A stretch of DNA of 64,000 bases from VAZQ01 sp963753575 (lineage in GTDB: Bacteria; Pseudomonadota; Alphaproteobacteria; Rhizobiales; Xanthobacteraceae): assembly GCA_963753575.1 (NCBI GenBank), contig CAVWCR010000003.1:4946068-5010067 (forward strand), written 5' to 3'. Below the pieces are notes generated by a model. The model searched no databases, was not told the origin of the DNA, and saw only the letters and a list, made by a program, of their open reading frames with translations. Shown here in pieces: positions 27,422 to 35,867 of this stretch; position 1 is the stretch's first letter; every line of letters starts with the position of its first letter. The position numbers and the translations under genes were made by a program.

Positions 27422-28066
27422 ATGACTATTGAAGCCACTCAAGATCCCGCTCAATCGGCATCCGCCGTGGCGTCGCCCGGCGTCCGGACGATCCACCCGG
27501 TCTGGGTGCGCGTGACCCATTGGATCAACGCCGTTGCGATTGTGGTGATGATCGGCTCCGGCTGGGAAATTTACAATGCCTCGCCGCTGCTGCCGTTCAG
27601 CTTCCCGCGGACCATCACGATCGGCGGCTGGCTTGCCGGTGCGCTGCTCTGGCACTTTGCCGCCATGTGGCTGTTCGTGGTCAACGGTCTTGTCTTCGTC
27701 GGGCTCGGCATCCTGAGTGGCCGCTTCCGGCGCAAGCTTCTGCCGATCCGCCCCGCCGACGTCGTGGCAGACGTGCGCGCGGCATTTGCAGGCCGGCTCG
27801 CGCATGACGATCTCGCGGTCTACAACGCGGTGCAGAAGCTCCTTTATCTCGGCGTCATCCTGGCGGGCATCGTGGTCGTGTTGTCCGGGCTTGCGATCTG
27901 GAAGCCGGTGCAACTGCAAACGCTGACCGCGCTGCTCGGTGGCTACGACGTCGCGCGCTATGTGCACTTCTGCGCCATGGCGACGATCGTCGGCTTTCTG
28001 GTGATTCACGTGGTCATGGCGTTCGTGGTGCCGAAGTCGCTGCGCGCCATGATTATCGGTCGTTAG
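27422..28066 (+). CDS. Cytochrome b/b6-type membrane protein
   Basis: A 214-residue protein with about five hydrophobic segments and membrane-embedded histidines (VRVTHWINAVAIVVM, ALLWHFAAMWLFVV, VIHVVMAFVV), typical of di-heme cytochrome b561-like electron carriers. ATG 27422 is chosen because it begins just after the repeat and precedes VWVRVTHW by about 30 residues; upstream in-frame sequence is repeat-derived. It precedes the molybdoenzyme gene by 68 bp and is probably its quinone-side electron partner. Confidence 0.88.
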   Translation: MTIEATQDPAQSASAVASPGVRTIHPVWVRVTHWINAVAIVVMIGSGWEIYNASPLLPFSFPRTITIGGWLAGALLWHFAAMWLFVVNGLVFVGLGILSGRFRRKLLPIRPADVVADVRAAFAGRLAHDDLAVYNAVQKLLYLGVILAGIVVVLSGLAIWKPVQLQTLTALLGGYDVARYVHFCAMATIVGFLVIHVVMAFVVPKSLRAMIIGR

Positions 28067-28134
28067 CGCATGTTCGGGCGAAGTGGTCGCCGGTTCGCCG
28101 TCAAGAACATGCGCCAATGCAGAAGGAGGGTGTC

Positions 28135-28911
28135 ATGGCTCGCATCCGCAGAGCGATCCCGGGCGTCGATCCCAAGCTCCTGATCAAGGATGCGGTGAAA
28201 CTGATGCCCGCTCCCACGCGCCGGCTGTTCCTGCGCGGCGGTGCGAGCCTCGGCGCGCTCACCTTGCTCACCGGCTGCGATATCGTCGACGGCTTCTCGG
28301 CCGAGACGGTGTTGACGAAGATCTCCCATTTCAACGATCGTGTGCAGGCTTGGCTGTTCGATCCCAACCAGCTGGCGCCGACCTATCCGGAAAGCGCGAT
28401 CACGCGGCCGTTTCCGTTCAACGCCTACTACCCGGTCGAGGACGTGCCGGAGGTCGACGCCACCGACTATGCGCTCGAGGTCGGCGGCCTCGTGGAGAAC
28501 AAGAAGACCTGGACGCTGAAGGAGCTTTACGCGCTGCCGGAGGAGACCCAGATCACCCGCCATATCTGCGTCGAAGGCTGGAGTGCCATCGGCAAGTGGT
28601 CGGGCGCGCAACTCTCAGAATTCCTGCGCCGCGTCGGCGCCGATCTCAGCGCGAAATACGTCTGGTTCCGCTGCGCGGAGGGCTATTCCACCTCGATCGA
28701 CATGCCGACCGCGCTGCATCCGCAGACGCAGATGACCTTCAAATTCGATGGCGCAATCCTGCCGCCGAAGTACGGCTTCCCCATGAAAGTGCGCATCCCG
28801 ACCAAGCTCGGGTTCAAGAACCCGAAGCACGTCATGGAGATGGCGGTCATCAACAACTGGAATCCCGGCTACTGGGAAGAGAAGGGCTACAACTGGTTCA
28901 GCGGCAGCTGA
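28135..28911 (+). CDS. Molybdopterin-dependent oxidoreductase, sulfite oxidase/MsrP family, Tat-exported
   Basis: A 258-residue protein with a Tat-type leader (PTRRLFLRGGASLGALTLLT) that ends in a lipobox-like LTGC at residues 45-48, suggesting export of a folded, possibly lipid-anchored protein. The molybdenum-ligand cysteine is C145 in RHICVEGW, followed by the sulfite-oxidase fold block WSGAQLSEFLRRVG. The start ATG 28135 follows AAGGAGGG. With the cytochrome b gene it forms a pair like MsrP/MsrQ, the periplasmic methionine sulfoxide repair system, though other substrates are possible. Confidence 0.88.
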   Translation: MARIRRAIPGVDPKLLIKDAVKLMPAPTRRLFLRGGASLGALTLLTGCDIVDGFSAETVLTKISHFNDRVQAWLFDPNQLAPTYPESAITRPFPFNAYYPVEDVPEVDATDYALEVGGLVENKKTWTLKELYALPEETQITRHICVEGWSAIGKWSGAQLSEFLRRVGADLSAKYVWFRCAEGYSTSIDMPTALHPQTQMTFKFDGAILPPKYGFPMKVRIPTKLGFKNPKHVMEMAVINNWNPGYWEEKGYNWFSGS

Positions 28912-29048
28912 ACGGCCTCGCGTGATGTGAAAGCCGCTGACGCCCGTGATTGCGTCAAAGTAACGGGCCGCATTCAGTTTCCCTTGACCCGGATGTGGCC
29001 TAGAGTCCCCGTTGGCTTTCGCCAATGGTCATACGCCGGGGGGACGTA

Positions 29049-29498
29049 ATGGACCGCCTTCGCCTCAACCGCGACCTCGTCGCCGGGCTGATGTTTGCAG
29101 CCTTCGGCGTCGCCGGCTGGTGGATCGCCAGCGACTATCCGCGCGGCACGGCGTTGCGCATGGGGCCGGGCTACATGCCGGTGCTGCTGTGCTGGGGGCT
29201 GATGCTTCTCGGCGGCATCATCGCGATCAAGGGCATGGTCACGACCGGCGCCAAGCTCACCGGCTGGCAGTTGAGGCCGCTCGTCTTCGTGCTCACCGCG
29301 ATTGTGGCCTTCGCGCTCCTCGTCGAGCCGGCCGGGCTCGCGATCGCAACGGTTGCGATCGTGCTCCTCGGGGCGGCGGGCGGGCTCGAATTCCGCCTGG
29401 GAGAGGCGCTCGCGCTTGCGTTCGGGCTCGCGGCTGGCGCGGTCGCGTTGTTTGTCTACGGCCTCAAGCTGTCGATGCCGGTGTGGCCGTTCTCCTGA
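29049..29498 (+). CDS. tctB: Tripartite tricarboxylate transporter, small membrane subunit TctB
   Basis: A 149-residue protein with four hydrophobic segments and the TctB-like motif LRMGPGYMPVLLCWGLMLLGG near residue 35. The start ATG 29049 follows GGGGGACG. It is followed 6 bp later by tctA. The third component, a TctC binding protein, is not in this operon; five orphan TctC genes lie elsewhere in the window and may share this channel. Confidence 0.9.
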   Translation: MDRLRLNRDLVAGLMFAAFGVAGWWIASDYPRGTALRMGPGYMPVLLCWGLMLLGGIIAIKGMVTTGAKLTGWQLRPLVFVLTAIVAFALLVEPAGLAIATVAIVLLGAAGGLEFRLGEALALAFGLAAGAVALFVYGLKLSMPVWPFS

Positions 29499-29504
29499 CC
29501 CCCG

Positions 29505-31004
29505 ATGGACCTGTTCAACAACATCATCTTCGGGTTCGGCGTCGCGCTGTCGCCGCAAAACCTGCTGTTCTGTTTCTTTGGCGCGCTGGTCGGCACGCTG
29601 ATCGGCGTCCTGCCCGGCATCGGCCCCTTGGCGACGCTCGCGATGCTGCTGCCGGCGACCTTCTATCTGCCGCCGGTGCCGGCGCTGATCATGCTCGCCG
29701 GCATCTACTATGGCGCCCAGTATGGTGGCTCGACCACCGCGATCCTGGTCAACGTGCCGGGCAAATCCTCCTCGGTCGTGACCTGTCTTGACGGCCACCA
29801 GATGGCGCGCAAGGGCCGCGCCGGCGCCGCACTTGCGATCGCGGCGCTCGGCTCGCTGTTTGCCGGCACCGTCTCGACGCTCATCATCGCGGTCGCGAGC
29901 CCGCCGCTGTCGGAGTTCGCGCTCAAGTTCCTGGCGCCGGAATATTTCTCGCTGATGGTGCTCGGGCTCGTCGGCTCCATGGTGCTGGCGCGCGGATCGC
30001 TCCTCAACGCGGTTGCGATGGTGTTCCTGGGTCTCCTGCTCGGGCTGGTCGGGACCGACGTCAATTCGGGCCGCGAGCGCTTAACCTTCGATCTGCCGGT
30101 GCTCTCCGACGGCATCGGCTTCGTGCCGGTCGCGATGGGGCTGTTCGGGGTCGCCGAAATTCTGGTCAATCTCGAACAGCGCGATCAGCGCTATATTGGC
30201 GCCGTCATCGGCAGCCTGATGCCGACGCGCGAGGAATTCCGCCAGGCGATACCCGCGGTGCTGCGCGGCACCGCGCTCGGCTCGCTGCTCGGCATCCTGC
30301 CGGGCGGCGGCGCGCTGCTGGCTTCTTTCGCGGCCTACGCGTTCGAGAAGAAGATCGCGGCCGATCCCTCGCGTTTCGGCCATGGCGCGATCGAAGGCGT
30401 GGCGGCGCCCGAATCCGCCAACAATGCCGGCGCGCAGACCTCGTTCATTCCGCTGCTCACGCTCGGCATCCCGTCGAACCCGGTGATGGCGCTGATGATC
30501 GGCGCCATGATGATTCAGGGCATCGCGCCCGGCCCGCAGGTGATGACCCAGCAGCCCGATCTGTTCTGGGGCATCATCGCCTCGATGTGGATCGGCAACC
30601 TGATGCTGGTGATCATCAACCTGCCGCTGGTCGGCATCTGGGTGACGTTCCTGAAGGTGCCGTACCGGCTGCTGTTCCCGTCGATCTTGCTGCTCTGCGC
30701 GGTCGGCTCCTACAGCCTCAACAGCTCGGCGACCGAAGTCGGCCTGATGGCCCTGTTCGGGCTCTTCGGTTATCTCTTTCACAAGATCGACTGCGAGCCG
30801 GCGCCGCTGATGCTCGGCTTCATCCTCGGGCCCTTGATGGAAGAGAACCTGCGCCGCGCGCTGATCGTGTCGCACGGCGACGCGAGCGTGTTCGTGCGCC
30901 GGCCGATCAGCCTGACGCTGTTGATCATGGCGACGCTGCTGCTTCTGCTCGTGGTGCTGCCGTCGTTCCGCAGGACGCGCGAGGAGGCGTTCACCGAGGC
31001 GTAG
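29505..31004 (+). CDS. tctA: Tripartite tricarboxylate transporter, large membrane subunit TctA
   Basis: A 499-residue polytopic protein with about 11-12 transmembrane segments. TctA signatures are PGIGPLATLAMLLPATFYLP, YYGAQYGGSTTAILVNVPG and the second-half repeat LGIPSNPVMALMIGAMMIQG. It forms the sodium- or proton-driven channel for carboxylates such as citrate. It ends 6 bp before the convergent ndh gene. Confidence 0.96.
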   Translation: MDLFNNIIFGFGVALSPQNLLFCFFGALVGTLIGVLPGIGPLATLAMLLPATFYLPPVPALIMLAGIYYGAQYGGSTTAILVNVPGKSSSVVTCLDGHQMARKGRAGAALAIAALGSLFAGTVSTLIIAVASPPLSEFALKFLAPEYFSLMVLGLVGSMVLARGSLLNAVAMVFLGLLLGLVGTDVNSGRERLTFDLPVLSDGIGFVPVAMGLFGVAEILVNLEQRDQRYIGAVIGSLMPTREEFRQAIPAVLRGTALGSLLGILPGGGALLASFAAYAFEKKIAADPSRFGHGAIEGVAAPESANNAGAQTSFIPLLTLGIPSNPVMALMIGAMMIQGIAPGPQVMTQQPDLFWGIIASMWIGNLMLVIINLPLVGIWVTFLKVPYRLLFPSILLLCAVGSYSLNSSATEVGLMALFGLFGYLFHKIDCEPAPLMLGFILGPLMEENLRRALIVSHGDASVFVRRPISLTLLIMATLLLLLVVLPSFRRTREEAFTEA

Positions 31005-31010
31005 GGATGT

Positions 31011-32270
31011 TCACGGCCGCTGGCGCGGCACCTCCGTGATCAGCCGCGCGCCGCGCTGGAAGGTCAGGTACTCCCAGAACCAGTTCACCGCGACCACGAA
31101 GCGGCGGCGCAGCCCGATCAGGAAGTAGATGTGCACCACGCCCCAGAACAGCCAGCCGATAAAGCCCTTGAGGTGAAGCCTGCCGAAGCTGACCACCGCG
31201 GCGCGTCGCCCGATGGTGGCGAGATCGCCGGCATGCCGGTAGCGGAACGTCGGCAATGGTTTTCCCGCCAGACGCGCCGCGATCAGCCTGCCCACAAAGG
31301 CGCCCATCTGCTTGGCGGCCGGCGCGACGCCCGGCACCGGCTTTCCGTCCACGTTCTTCACCGAGGCGGCGTCACCGATCACGAACACGTCCGCGTGGCC
31401 CGGCACCGAGAGGTCGTCCTTGACGAGCACGCGCCCGGCGCGATCGTGCTCGGCATTGAGCCAGCGTGCGGCCGGCGAGGCCACCACGCCCGCGGCCCAG
31501 ATGATGGTGCCGGCGTCGATGCGACCGTTTGCGAGATCGACGCCGCCTTTGTCGCAGCCGGTCACGCGCGTATCGGTGCGCACGTCGACGCCCATCTTCT
31601 CGAGCGACGCTTGGGCATAGTCGGAGAGGTCCTGCGACAGCGCCGGCAGCACGCGCGGGCCGGCCTCGATCAGGACGATGCGCGCGGTGCGCGGATCGAT
31701 GCGCCGGAAGTCCATCGCGATGGTGTGGCGGGCGATCTCGGCAATCGCGCCCGCCATCTCGACCCCGGTCGCGCCGGCGCCGATGATCACGAAGGTGAGC
31801 TGGCGCGCGCGCTCGGCCGCGTCATCGGCAAGCTCGGCGCGCTCGAACCCGAGCAGGATGCTGCGGCGGATGCGGGTAGCGTCCTCGATGCGCTTCAAGC
31901 CCGGCGCAAACTCCGCCCAGTCGTCATGGCCGAAATAGGAATGGGTCGCGCCGGTCGCGACCACGAGCTGATCATAGGCGACCGGGCCGGAAGCGGTCTC
32001 GACGCAGCGCTTGGCGGTGTCGATGCCGGTCACCTCCGCCATCAGCACGGTCGCGTTGCGCTGGTGGCGCAGGATGGCGCGGATCGGCCAGGCGATCTCG
32101 GCGGGCGACAGCGCGGCGGTCGCCACCTGGTAGAGGAGCGGCTGGAAGCAGTGGTGGTTCTGCCGGTCGATCACCGTGACATCGACCGGGGCGTCGGCGA
32201 GCGCCTGGGCGACCGAGAGGCCGCCGAAACCGGCGCCGACGATGACCACATGGGGACGCTGCTGCGACAT
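31011..32270 (-). CDS. ndh: Type II NADH dehydrogenase (NDH-2) / NAD(P)/FAD-dependent oxidoreductase
   Basis: A 419-residue flavoprotein with two dinucleotide-binding motifs: VIVGAGFGGLSVAQAL at residues 10-25 and VIIGAGATGVEMAGAIAE near 163. The mid-chain VFVIGDAASV and the C-terminal GFIGWLFWGVVHIYFLIGLR amphipathic/membrane-anchor region are characteristic of NDH-2, which passes electrons from NADH to quinone without proton pumping. It is divergent from leuB. Confidence 0.92.
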   Translation of the reverse strand: MSQQRPHVVIVGAGFGGLSVAQALADAPVDVTVIDRQNHHCFQPLLYQVATAALSPAEIAWPIRAILRHQRNATVLMAEVTGIDTAKRCVETASGPVAYDQLVVATGATHSYFGHDDWAEFAPGLKRIEDATRIRRSILLGFERAELADDAAERARQLTFVIIGAGATGVEMAGAIAEIARHTIAMDFRRIDPRTARIVLIEAGPRVLPALSQDLSDYAQASLEKMGVDVRTDTRVTGCDKGGVDLANGRIDAGTIIWAAGVVASPAARWLNAEHDRAGRVLVKDDLSVPGHADVFVIGDAASVKNVDGKPVPGVAPAAKQMGAFVGRLIAARLAGKPLPTFRYRHAGDLATIGRRAAVVSFGRLHLKGFIGWLFWGVVHIYFLIGLRRRFVVAVNWFWEYLTFQRGARLITEVPRQRP

Positions 32271-32424
32271 CTTAGTCCTCGTGCTGGCTGCGCATCACAG
32301 CCTCAGAATATGTACGCATCCGTAACGTTTCAGGTTACCCCCGCTGTGCGCATGCTTGCCAAGCGGGACATGGCCCTTTAGCAATCCGCGCGGCGTTCGA
32401 GTTCTAACCAAGGCAAAGAGTCCC

Positions 32425-33537
32425 ATGCCCACTCACAATCTACTCCTGCTCGCCGGCGACGGCATCGGTCCCGAGGTCATGGCCGAGGTCAAGCGGCTGA
32501 TCGCCTGGATGAACGCCCACGGCATGGGCACCTTCGAGAGCGAAGAGGGGCTGGTCGGCGGCTGCGCCTACGACGCCCACGGGGTCGCCATCACGGACGA
32601 CACCATGGCCAAGGCACATGCCTGCGACGCCGTCATCTTCGGTGCGGTCGGCGGTCCGAAGTGGGACAAGGTGCCCTATGACGTGCGGCCGGAGGCGGGG
32701 CTTTTACGGCTGCGCAAGGAGCTTGGCCTGTTCGCCAACATCCGCCCGGCGATCTGCTATCCGGCGCTGGCGGATGCCTCGAGCCTCAAGCGCGACGTGG
32801 TCGACGGGCTCGACATCATCATCGTGCGCGAGCTGACTGGCGGCGTCTATTTCGGCGAGCCCAAGACCATCACCGACCTCGGCAACGGCCAGAAGCGCGC
32901 CGTCGACACCCAGGTCTACGACACCTACGAGATCGAGCGCATCTCGCGTGTCGCCTTCGAGCTCGCCAAGAAGCGCCGCAACAAGGTGACCTCGATGGAG
33001 AAGCGCAACGTGATGAAGACGGGCGTGCTTTGGAACGAGGTGGTCACGCAACTTCATGCTCGCGAGTTCAAGGATGTGCAGCTCGAGCATCAGCTCGCGG
33101 ACGCCGGCGGCATGCAGCTCGTGCGCTGGCCCAAGCAGTTCGACGTCATCGTCACCGACAACCTGTTCGGCGACATGCTCTCCGACGTCGCCGCCATGCT
33201 GACCGGCTCGCTCGGCATGCTGCCGTCGGCCTCGCTCGGCGAGGTCGATCCCAAAACGAAAAAGCGCAAGGCGATGTATGAGCCGGTGCACGGCTCCGCG
33301 CCCGACATCGCCGGCAAGGGCATGGCCAATCCGATCGCGATGCTCGCCTCCTTCGGGATGGCTCTGCGCTACTCGTTCAACATGGGCAAGGAAGCCGACC
33401 TGCTTGACCAGGCGATATCGGCCGCGCTCGCCAAGGGACTGCGCACCGCCGACATCAAGTCGGAGGGCTGCACGATCGTCAGCACCAAGGAGATGGGCGA
33501 GGCGGTCATGGGCGAGATGGAAAAGCTCGCGCATTAA
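32425..33537 (+). CDS. leuB: 3-isopropylmalate dehydrogenase
   Basis: A 370-residue NAD-dependent enzyme of leucine synthesis. Family stretches include LLLAGDGIGPEVMAEVKRL, the GPKWDKVPYDVRPEAGLLRL loop, IIIVRELTGGVYFGEPK and the metal/NAD region DNLFGDMLSDVAAMLTGSLG followed by EPVHGSAPDIAGKGMANP. ATG 32425 is chosen by family length; the upstream frame is non-conserved. The other leu genes leuD and leuC lie 13-17 kb away on the opposite strand. Confidence 0.98.
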   Translation: MPTHNLLLLAGDGIGPEVMAEVKRLIAWMNAHGMGTFESEEGLVGGCAYDAHGVAITDDTMAKAHACDAVIFGAVGGPKWDKVPYDVRPEAGLLRLRKELGLFANIRPAICYPALADASSLKRDVVDGLDIIIVRELTGGVYFGEPKTITDLGNGQKRAVDTQVYDTYEIERISRVAFELAKKRRNKVTSMEKRNVMKTGVLWNEVVTQLHAREFKDVQLEHQLADAGGMQLVRWPKQFDVIVTDNLFGDMLSDVAAMLTGSLGMLPSASLGEVDPKTKKRKAMYEPVHGSAPDIAGKGMANPIAMLASFGMALRYSFNMGKEADLLDQAISAALAKGLRTADIKSEGCTIVSTKEMGEAVMGEMEKLAH

Positions 33538-33644
33538 CCATTCTGCGGCGCAGGCGGGAAAAGCGTCTCGAAATCGCTTGACGACTCACCCTGCCTGACC
33601 CCCATATCTAGACATCACGGTTCTCTGGAATCCTACATCTAGTG

Positions 33645-33823
33645 GGATTTCGGGGCTAAGAGGGAACCCGGTGAGTCCTCGGCGACGTAAAGTCGCTAAC
33701 GACGAGGCCGGGGCTGCCCCCGCAACTGTAAGCGGCGAGCGGCTGTCAATCGTGCCACTGGCGCAGAAGCGCCGGGAAGGCCCGACAGTCGCCGCGACCC
33801 GCGAGCCAGGAGACCTGCCGTGA
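33645..33823 (+). promoter_or_regulatory. Cobalamin (B12) riboswitch upstream of nrdAB
   Basis: The leader contains the ordered conserved elements of a cobalamin riboswitch: GGGAACCCGGTGAG near 33662, the GGGGCTGCCCCCGCAACTG stretch (33710-33728), AAGCGCCGGGAAGGCCCGAC near 33767, and the B12 box GCCAGGAGACCTGCC at 33804-33818. Riboswitches of this class reduce downstream expression when adenosylcobalamin is abundant. Boundaries are approximate. It lies between leuB and nrdA and points toward nrdA. Confidence 0.93.
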
Positions 33824-33912
33824 CCGATCGAACGTCCTCGGGCGGGGTGCCCCGGTGGGGCGCTTGCCGGCCCGCGCGCGTTCGGGCCTCAAGCCATCCA
33901 CGCTGGCCTCCG

Positions 33913-33929
33913 CCCCCAACCTACGGGGG
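33913..33929 (+). promoter_or_regulatory. Hairpin next to the nrdA start, possible riboswitch expression platform
   Basis: CCCCC at 33913-33917 pairs with GGGGG at 33925-33929 around a 7-nt loop, six bases before the nrdA ATG at 33936. The G-run is the only plausible purine-rich ribosome site there, so the hairpin could hide it. That the riboswitch acts on translation through this hairpin is inference. Confidence 0.45.
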
Positions 33930-33935
33930 TTTCCG

Positions 33936-35867
33936 ATGCCGGCTCTTGCTTTCGACTTCAATGAACGCGGCGACCTGGCGCCGCTCTTTCCAACCGCCCG
34001 CGCCCTGACGCGACGCGTCACAGAGGCCGCTCCGCATCATCCAGCGCCGCTGCCAGCCCCGCTCGCCCAACCGCCGCGGCCGGCGGATCTTACGCTCGAT
34101 CGCACGCGCGATAATCTCCTGACCGTGTTCGGCAAGGCGACGCTGAGCGACCGCTATCTCCTCTCCGGTGAGAGCTTCCAGGATATGTTCGCGCGCGTCG
34201 CCTGCGCGTTCGCGGACGACGTCGCGCATGCGCAAACGCTTTACGATGCGATGTCGCGGCTGTGGTTCATGCCGGCGACACCGGTTCTGTCGAACGGCGG
34301 CGCCGACCGCGGGCTGCCGATCTCCTGCTTCCTCAACGCGGTGCCGGATTCGCTCGACGGCATCGTGACGACCTGGACCGAGAACGTCTGGCTCGCCTCG
34401 AACGGCGGCGGCATCGGCACCTATTGGGGCCATGTGCGCTCGATCGGCGAAGCGGTGCGCGGCGGCGAGACCTCCGGCATCATTCCGTTCATCCATGTGA
34501 TGGATGGCCTCACGCTCGCCATCAGCCAGGGCTCGCTGCGGCGCGGCTCGGCCGCGGTCTATCTCGACATTCACCATCCGGAGATCGAGGAGTTCCTGGA
34601 GATCCGCAAGCCTTCCGGCGACTTCAACCGCAAGGGACTCAATCTGCATCACGGCATCAACGTCACCGATGTGTTCATGCAGGCGGTGCGCGAGGGCGCG
34701 CGCTTTCCGCTGCGCAGCCCGAAGACCGGCGCGGTGGTGCGCGAGGTCGATGCGCGTCAGCTCTGGCAGCGCATCCTGGAGACGCGGCTGCAGACCGGCG
34801 AGCCGTATCTTCTGTTCGTCGATGCGGTGAACCGCGCCATGCCGCGGCATCAGCGCGAGCTTGGCCTCAAGGTCTCCACCTCCAACCTGTGCAGCGAGAT
34901 CACGCTGACCACCGGCAGGGACCACCGCGACGAGGAGCGCACCGCGGTGTGCTGCCTCTCCTCGCTCAATATCGAGACGTGGGACGAGTGGCACGCGGTG
35001 CCGGGCTTCATCGAGGACGTGCTGCGCTTCCTCGACAATGTGCTCACGCACTTCATCACGGTCGCGCCCGACAGCATGAGGCGCGCGCGCTATTCGGCGC
35101 TGCGTGAGCGCTCGGTCGGGCTCGGCGTCATGGGTTTTCATTCTTTCCTGCAGGCGCAGGGGATCCCGTTCGAGAGCGCGCTTGCGAAATCCTGGAACTT
35201 CAAGATCTTTCGCAAGATCCGCCGCGACGCCGACGCGGCTTCCGTCGCGCTCGCGCACGAGCGCGGGCCCTGCCCGGACGCTGCCGAGCGCGGCATGATG
35301 GCGCGCTTCAGCCATAAGATATCGATCGCGCCGACCGCCTCGATCAGCATCATCTGCGGCGGCACCTCGGCCTGCATCGAGCCGATCCCGGCCAACATTT
35401 ATACCCACAAGACGCTCTCGGGCGCCTTCTCGGTGCGCAACCCGCATCTCGCAAAGCTGCTTGCGCGCAAGGGCGCCGACACGGCGGAGGTCTGGCAATC
35501 GATCATCGCGCACGAAGGCTCGGTCGCCCATCTTGAATGCCTCACCGAGCAGGAGAAATCGGTGTTCCGCACGGCCTTCGAGATCGACCAGCGCTGGGTG
35601 ATCGATCTCGCGGCCGACCGCGCGCCCTACATCTGTCAGAGCCAGTCGCTCAATCTCTACCTGCCGGCCGAGGTGGAGAAGTGGGACCTGCACATGCTGC
35701 ACTGGACCGCGTGGCACCGCGGCATCAAGAGCCTCTACTACTGCCGCTCGAAGTCGGTGCAGCGCGCGGCGTTTGCGGGCAAGCTCGACGCGTCCACGAC
35801 CCCCTCCGAACGCGTGCGGCCTGCGCCATCCCGCACCGACTACGAGGAGTGCCTGGCATGTCAATAA
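33936..35867 (+). CDS. nrdA: Class I ribonucleotide reductase, catalytic (alpha) subunit, without ATP-cone
   Basis: A 643-residue enzyme that makes deoxynucleotides. Catalytic elements are visible: C131 in PISCFLNAVPDSLDG, N317-L-C319-S-E321, the second redox cysteine around 339-340 (VCCLSSLN), the paired tyrosines in SLYYCRSKS and the C-terminal shuttle C639-x2-C642. The N terminus goes directly into LTLDRTRDNLL, so the usual ATP-cone activity domain is missing and dATP overall inhibition is unlikely by that route. The gene overlaps nrdB by 10 bp and is preceded by the cobalamin riboswitch. A long antisense open frame covers it but is a shadow. Confidence 0.95.
   Translation: MPALAFDFNERGDLAPLFPTARALTRRVTEAAPHHPAPLPAPLAQPPRPADLTLDRTRDNLLTVFGKATLSDRYLLSGESFQDMFARVACAFADDVAHAQTLYDAMSRLWFMPATPVLSNGGADRGLPISCFLNAVPDSLDGIVTTWTENVWLASNGGGIGTYWGHVRSIGEAVRGGETSGIIPFIHVMDGLTLAISQGSLRRGSAAVYLDIHHPEIEEFLEIRKPSGDFNRKGLNLHHGINVTDVFMQAVREGARFPLRSPKTGAVVREVDARQLWQRILETRLQTGEPYLLFVDAVNRAMPRHQRELGLKVSTSNLCSEITLTTGRDHRDEERTAVCCLSSLNIETWDEWHAVPGFIEDVLRFLDNVLTHFITVAPDSMRRARYSALRERSVGLGVMGFHSFLQAQGIPFESALAKSWNFKIFRKIRRDADAASVALAHERGPCPDAAERGMMARFSHKISIAPTASISIICGGTSACIEPIPANIYTHKTLSGAFSVRNPHLAKLLARKGADTAEVWQSIIAHEGSVAHLECLTEQEKSVFRTAFEIDQRWVIDLAADRAPYICQSQSLNLYLPAEVEKWDLHMLHWTAWHRGIKSLYYCRSKSVQRAAFAGKLDASTTPSERVRPAPSRTDYEECLACQ

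Noticed and set aside
28083..28925. 280-codon + frame overlapping the molybdoenzyme
   Set aside because: Different frame from the Tat-leader protein; no motifs.
33921..35864. 647-codon open frame on the - strand
   Set aside because: Antisense shadow of nrdA, which has all catalytic residues.
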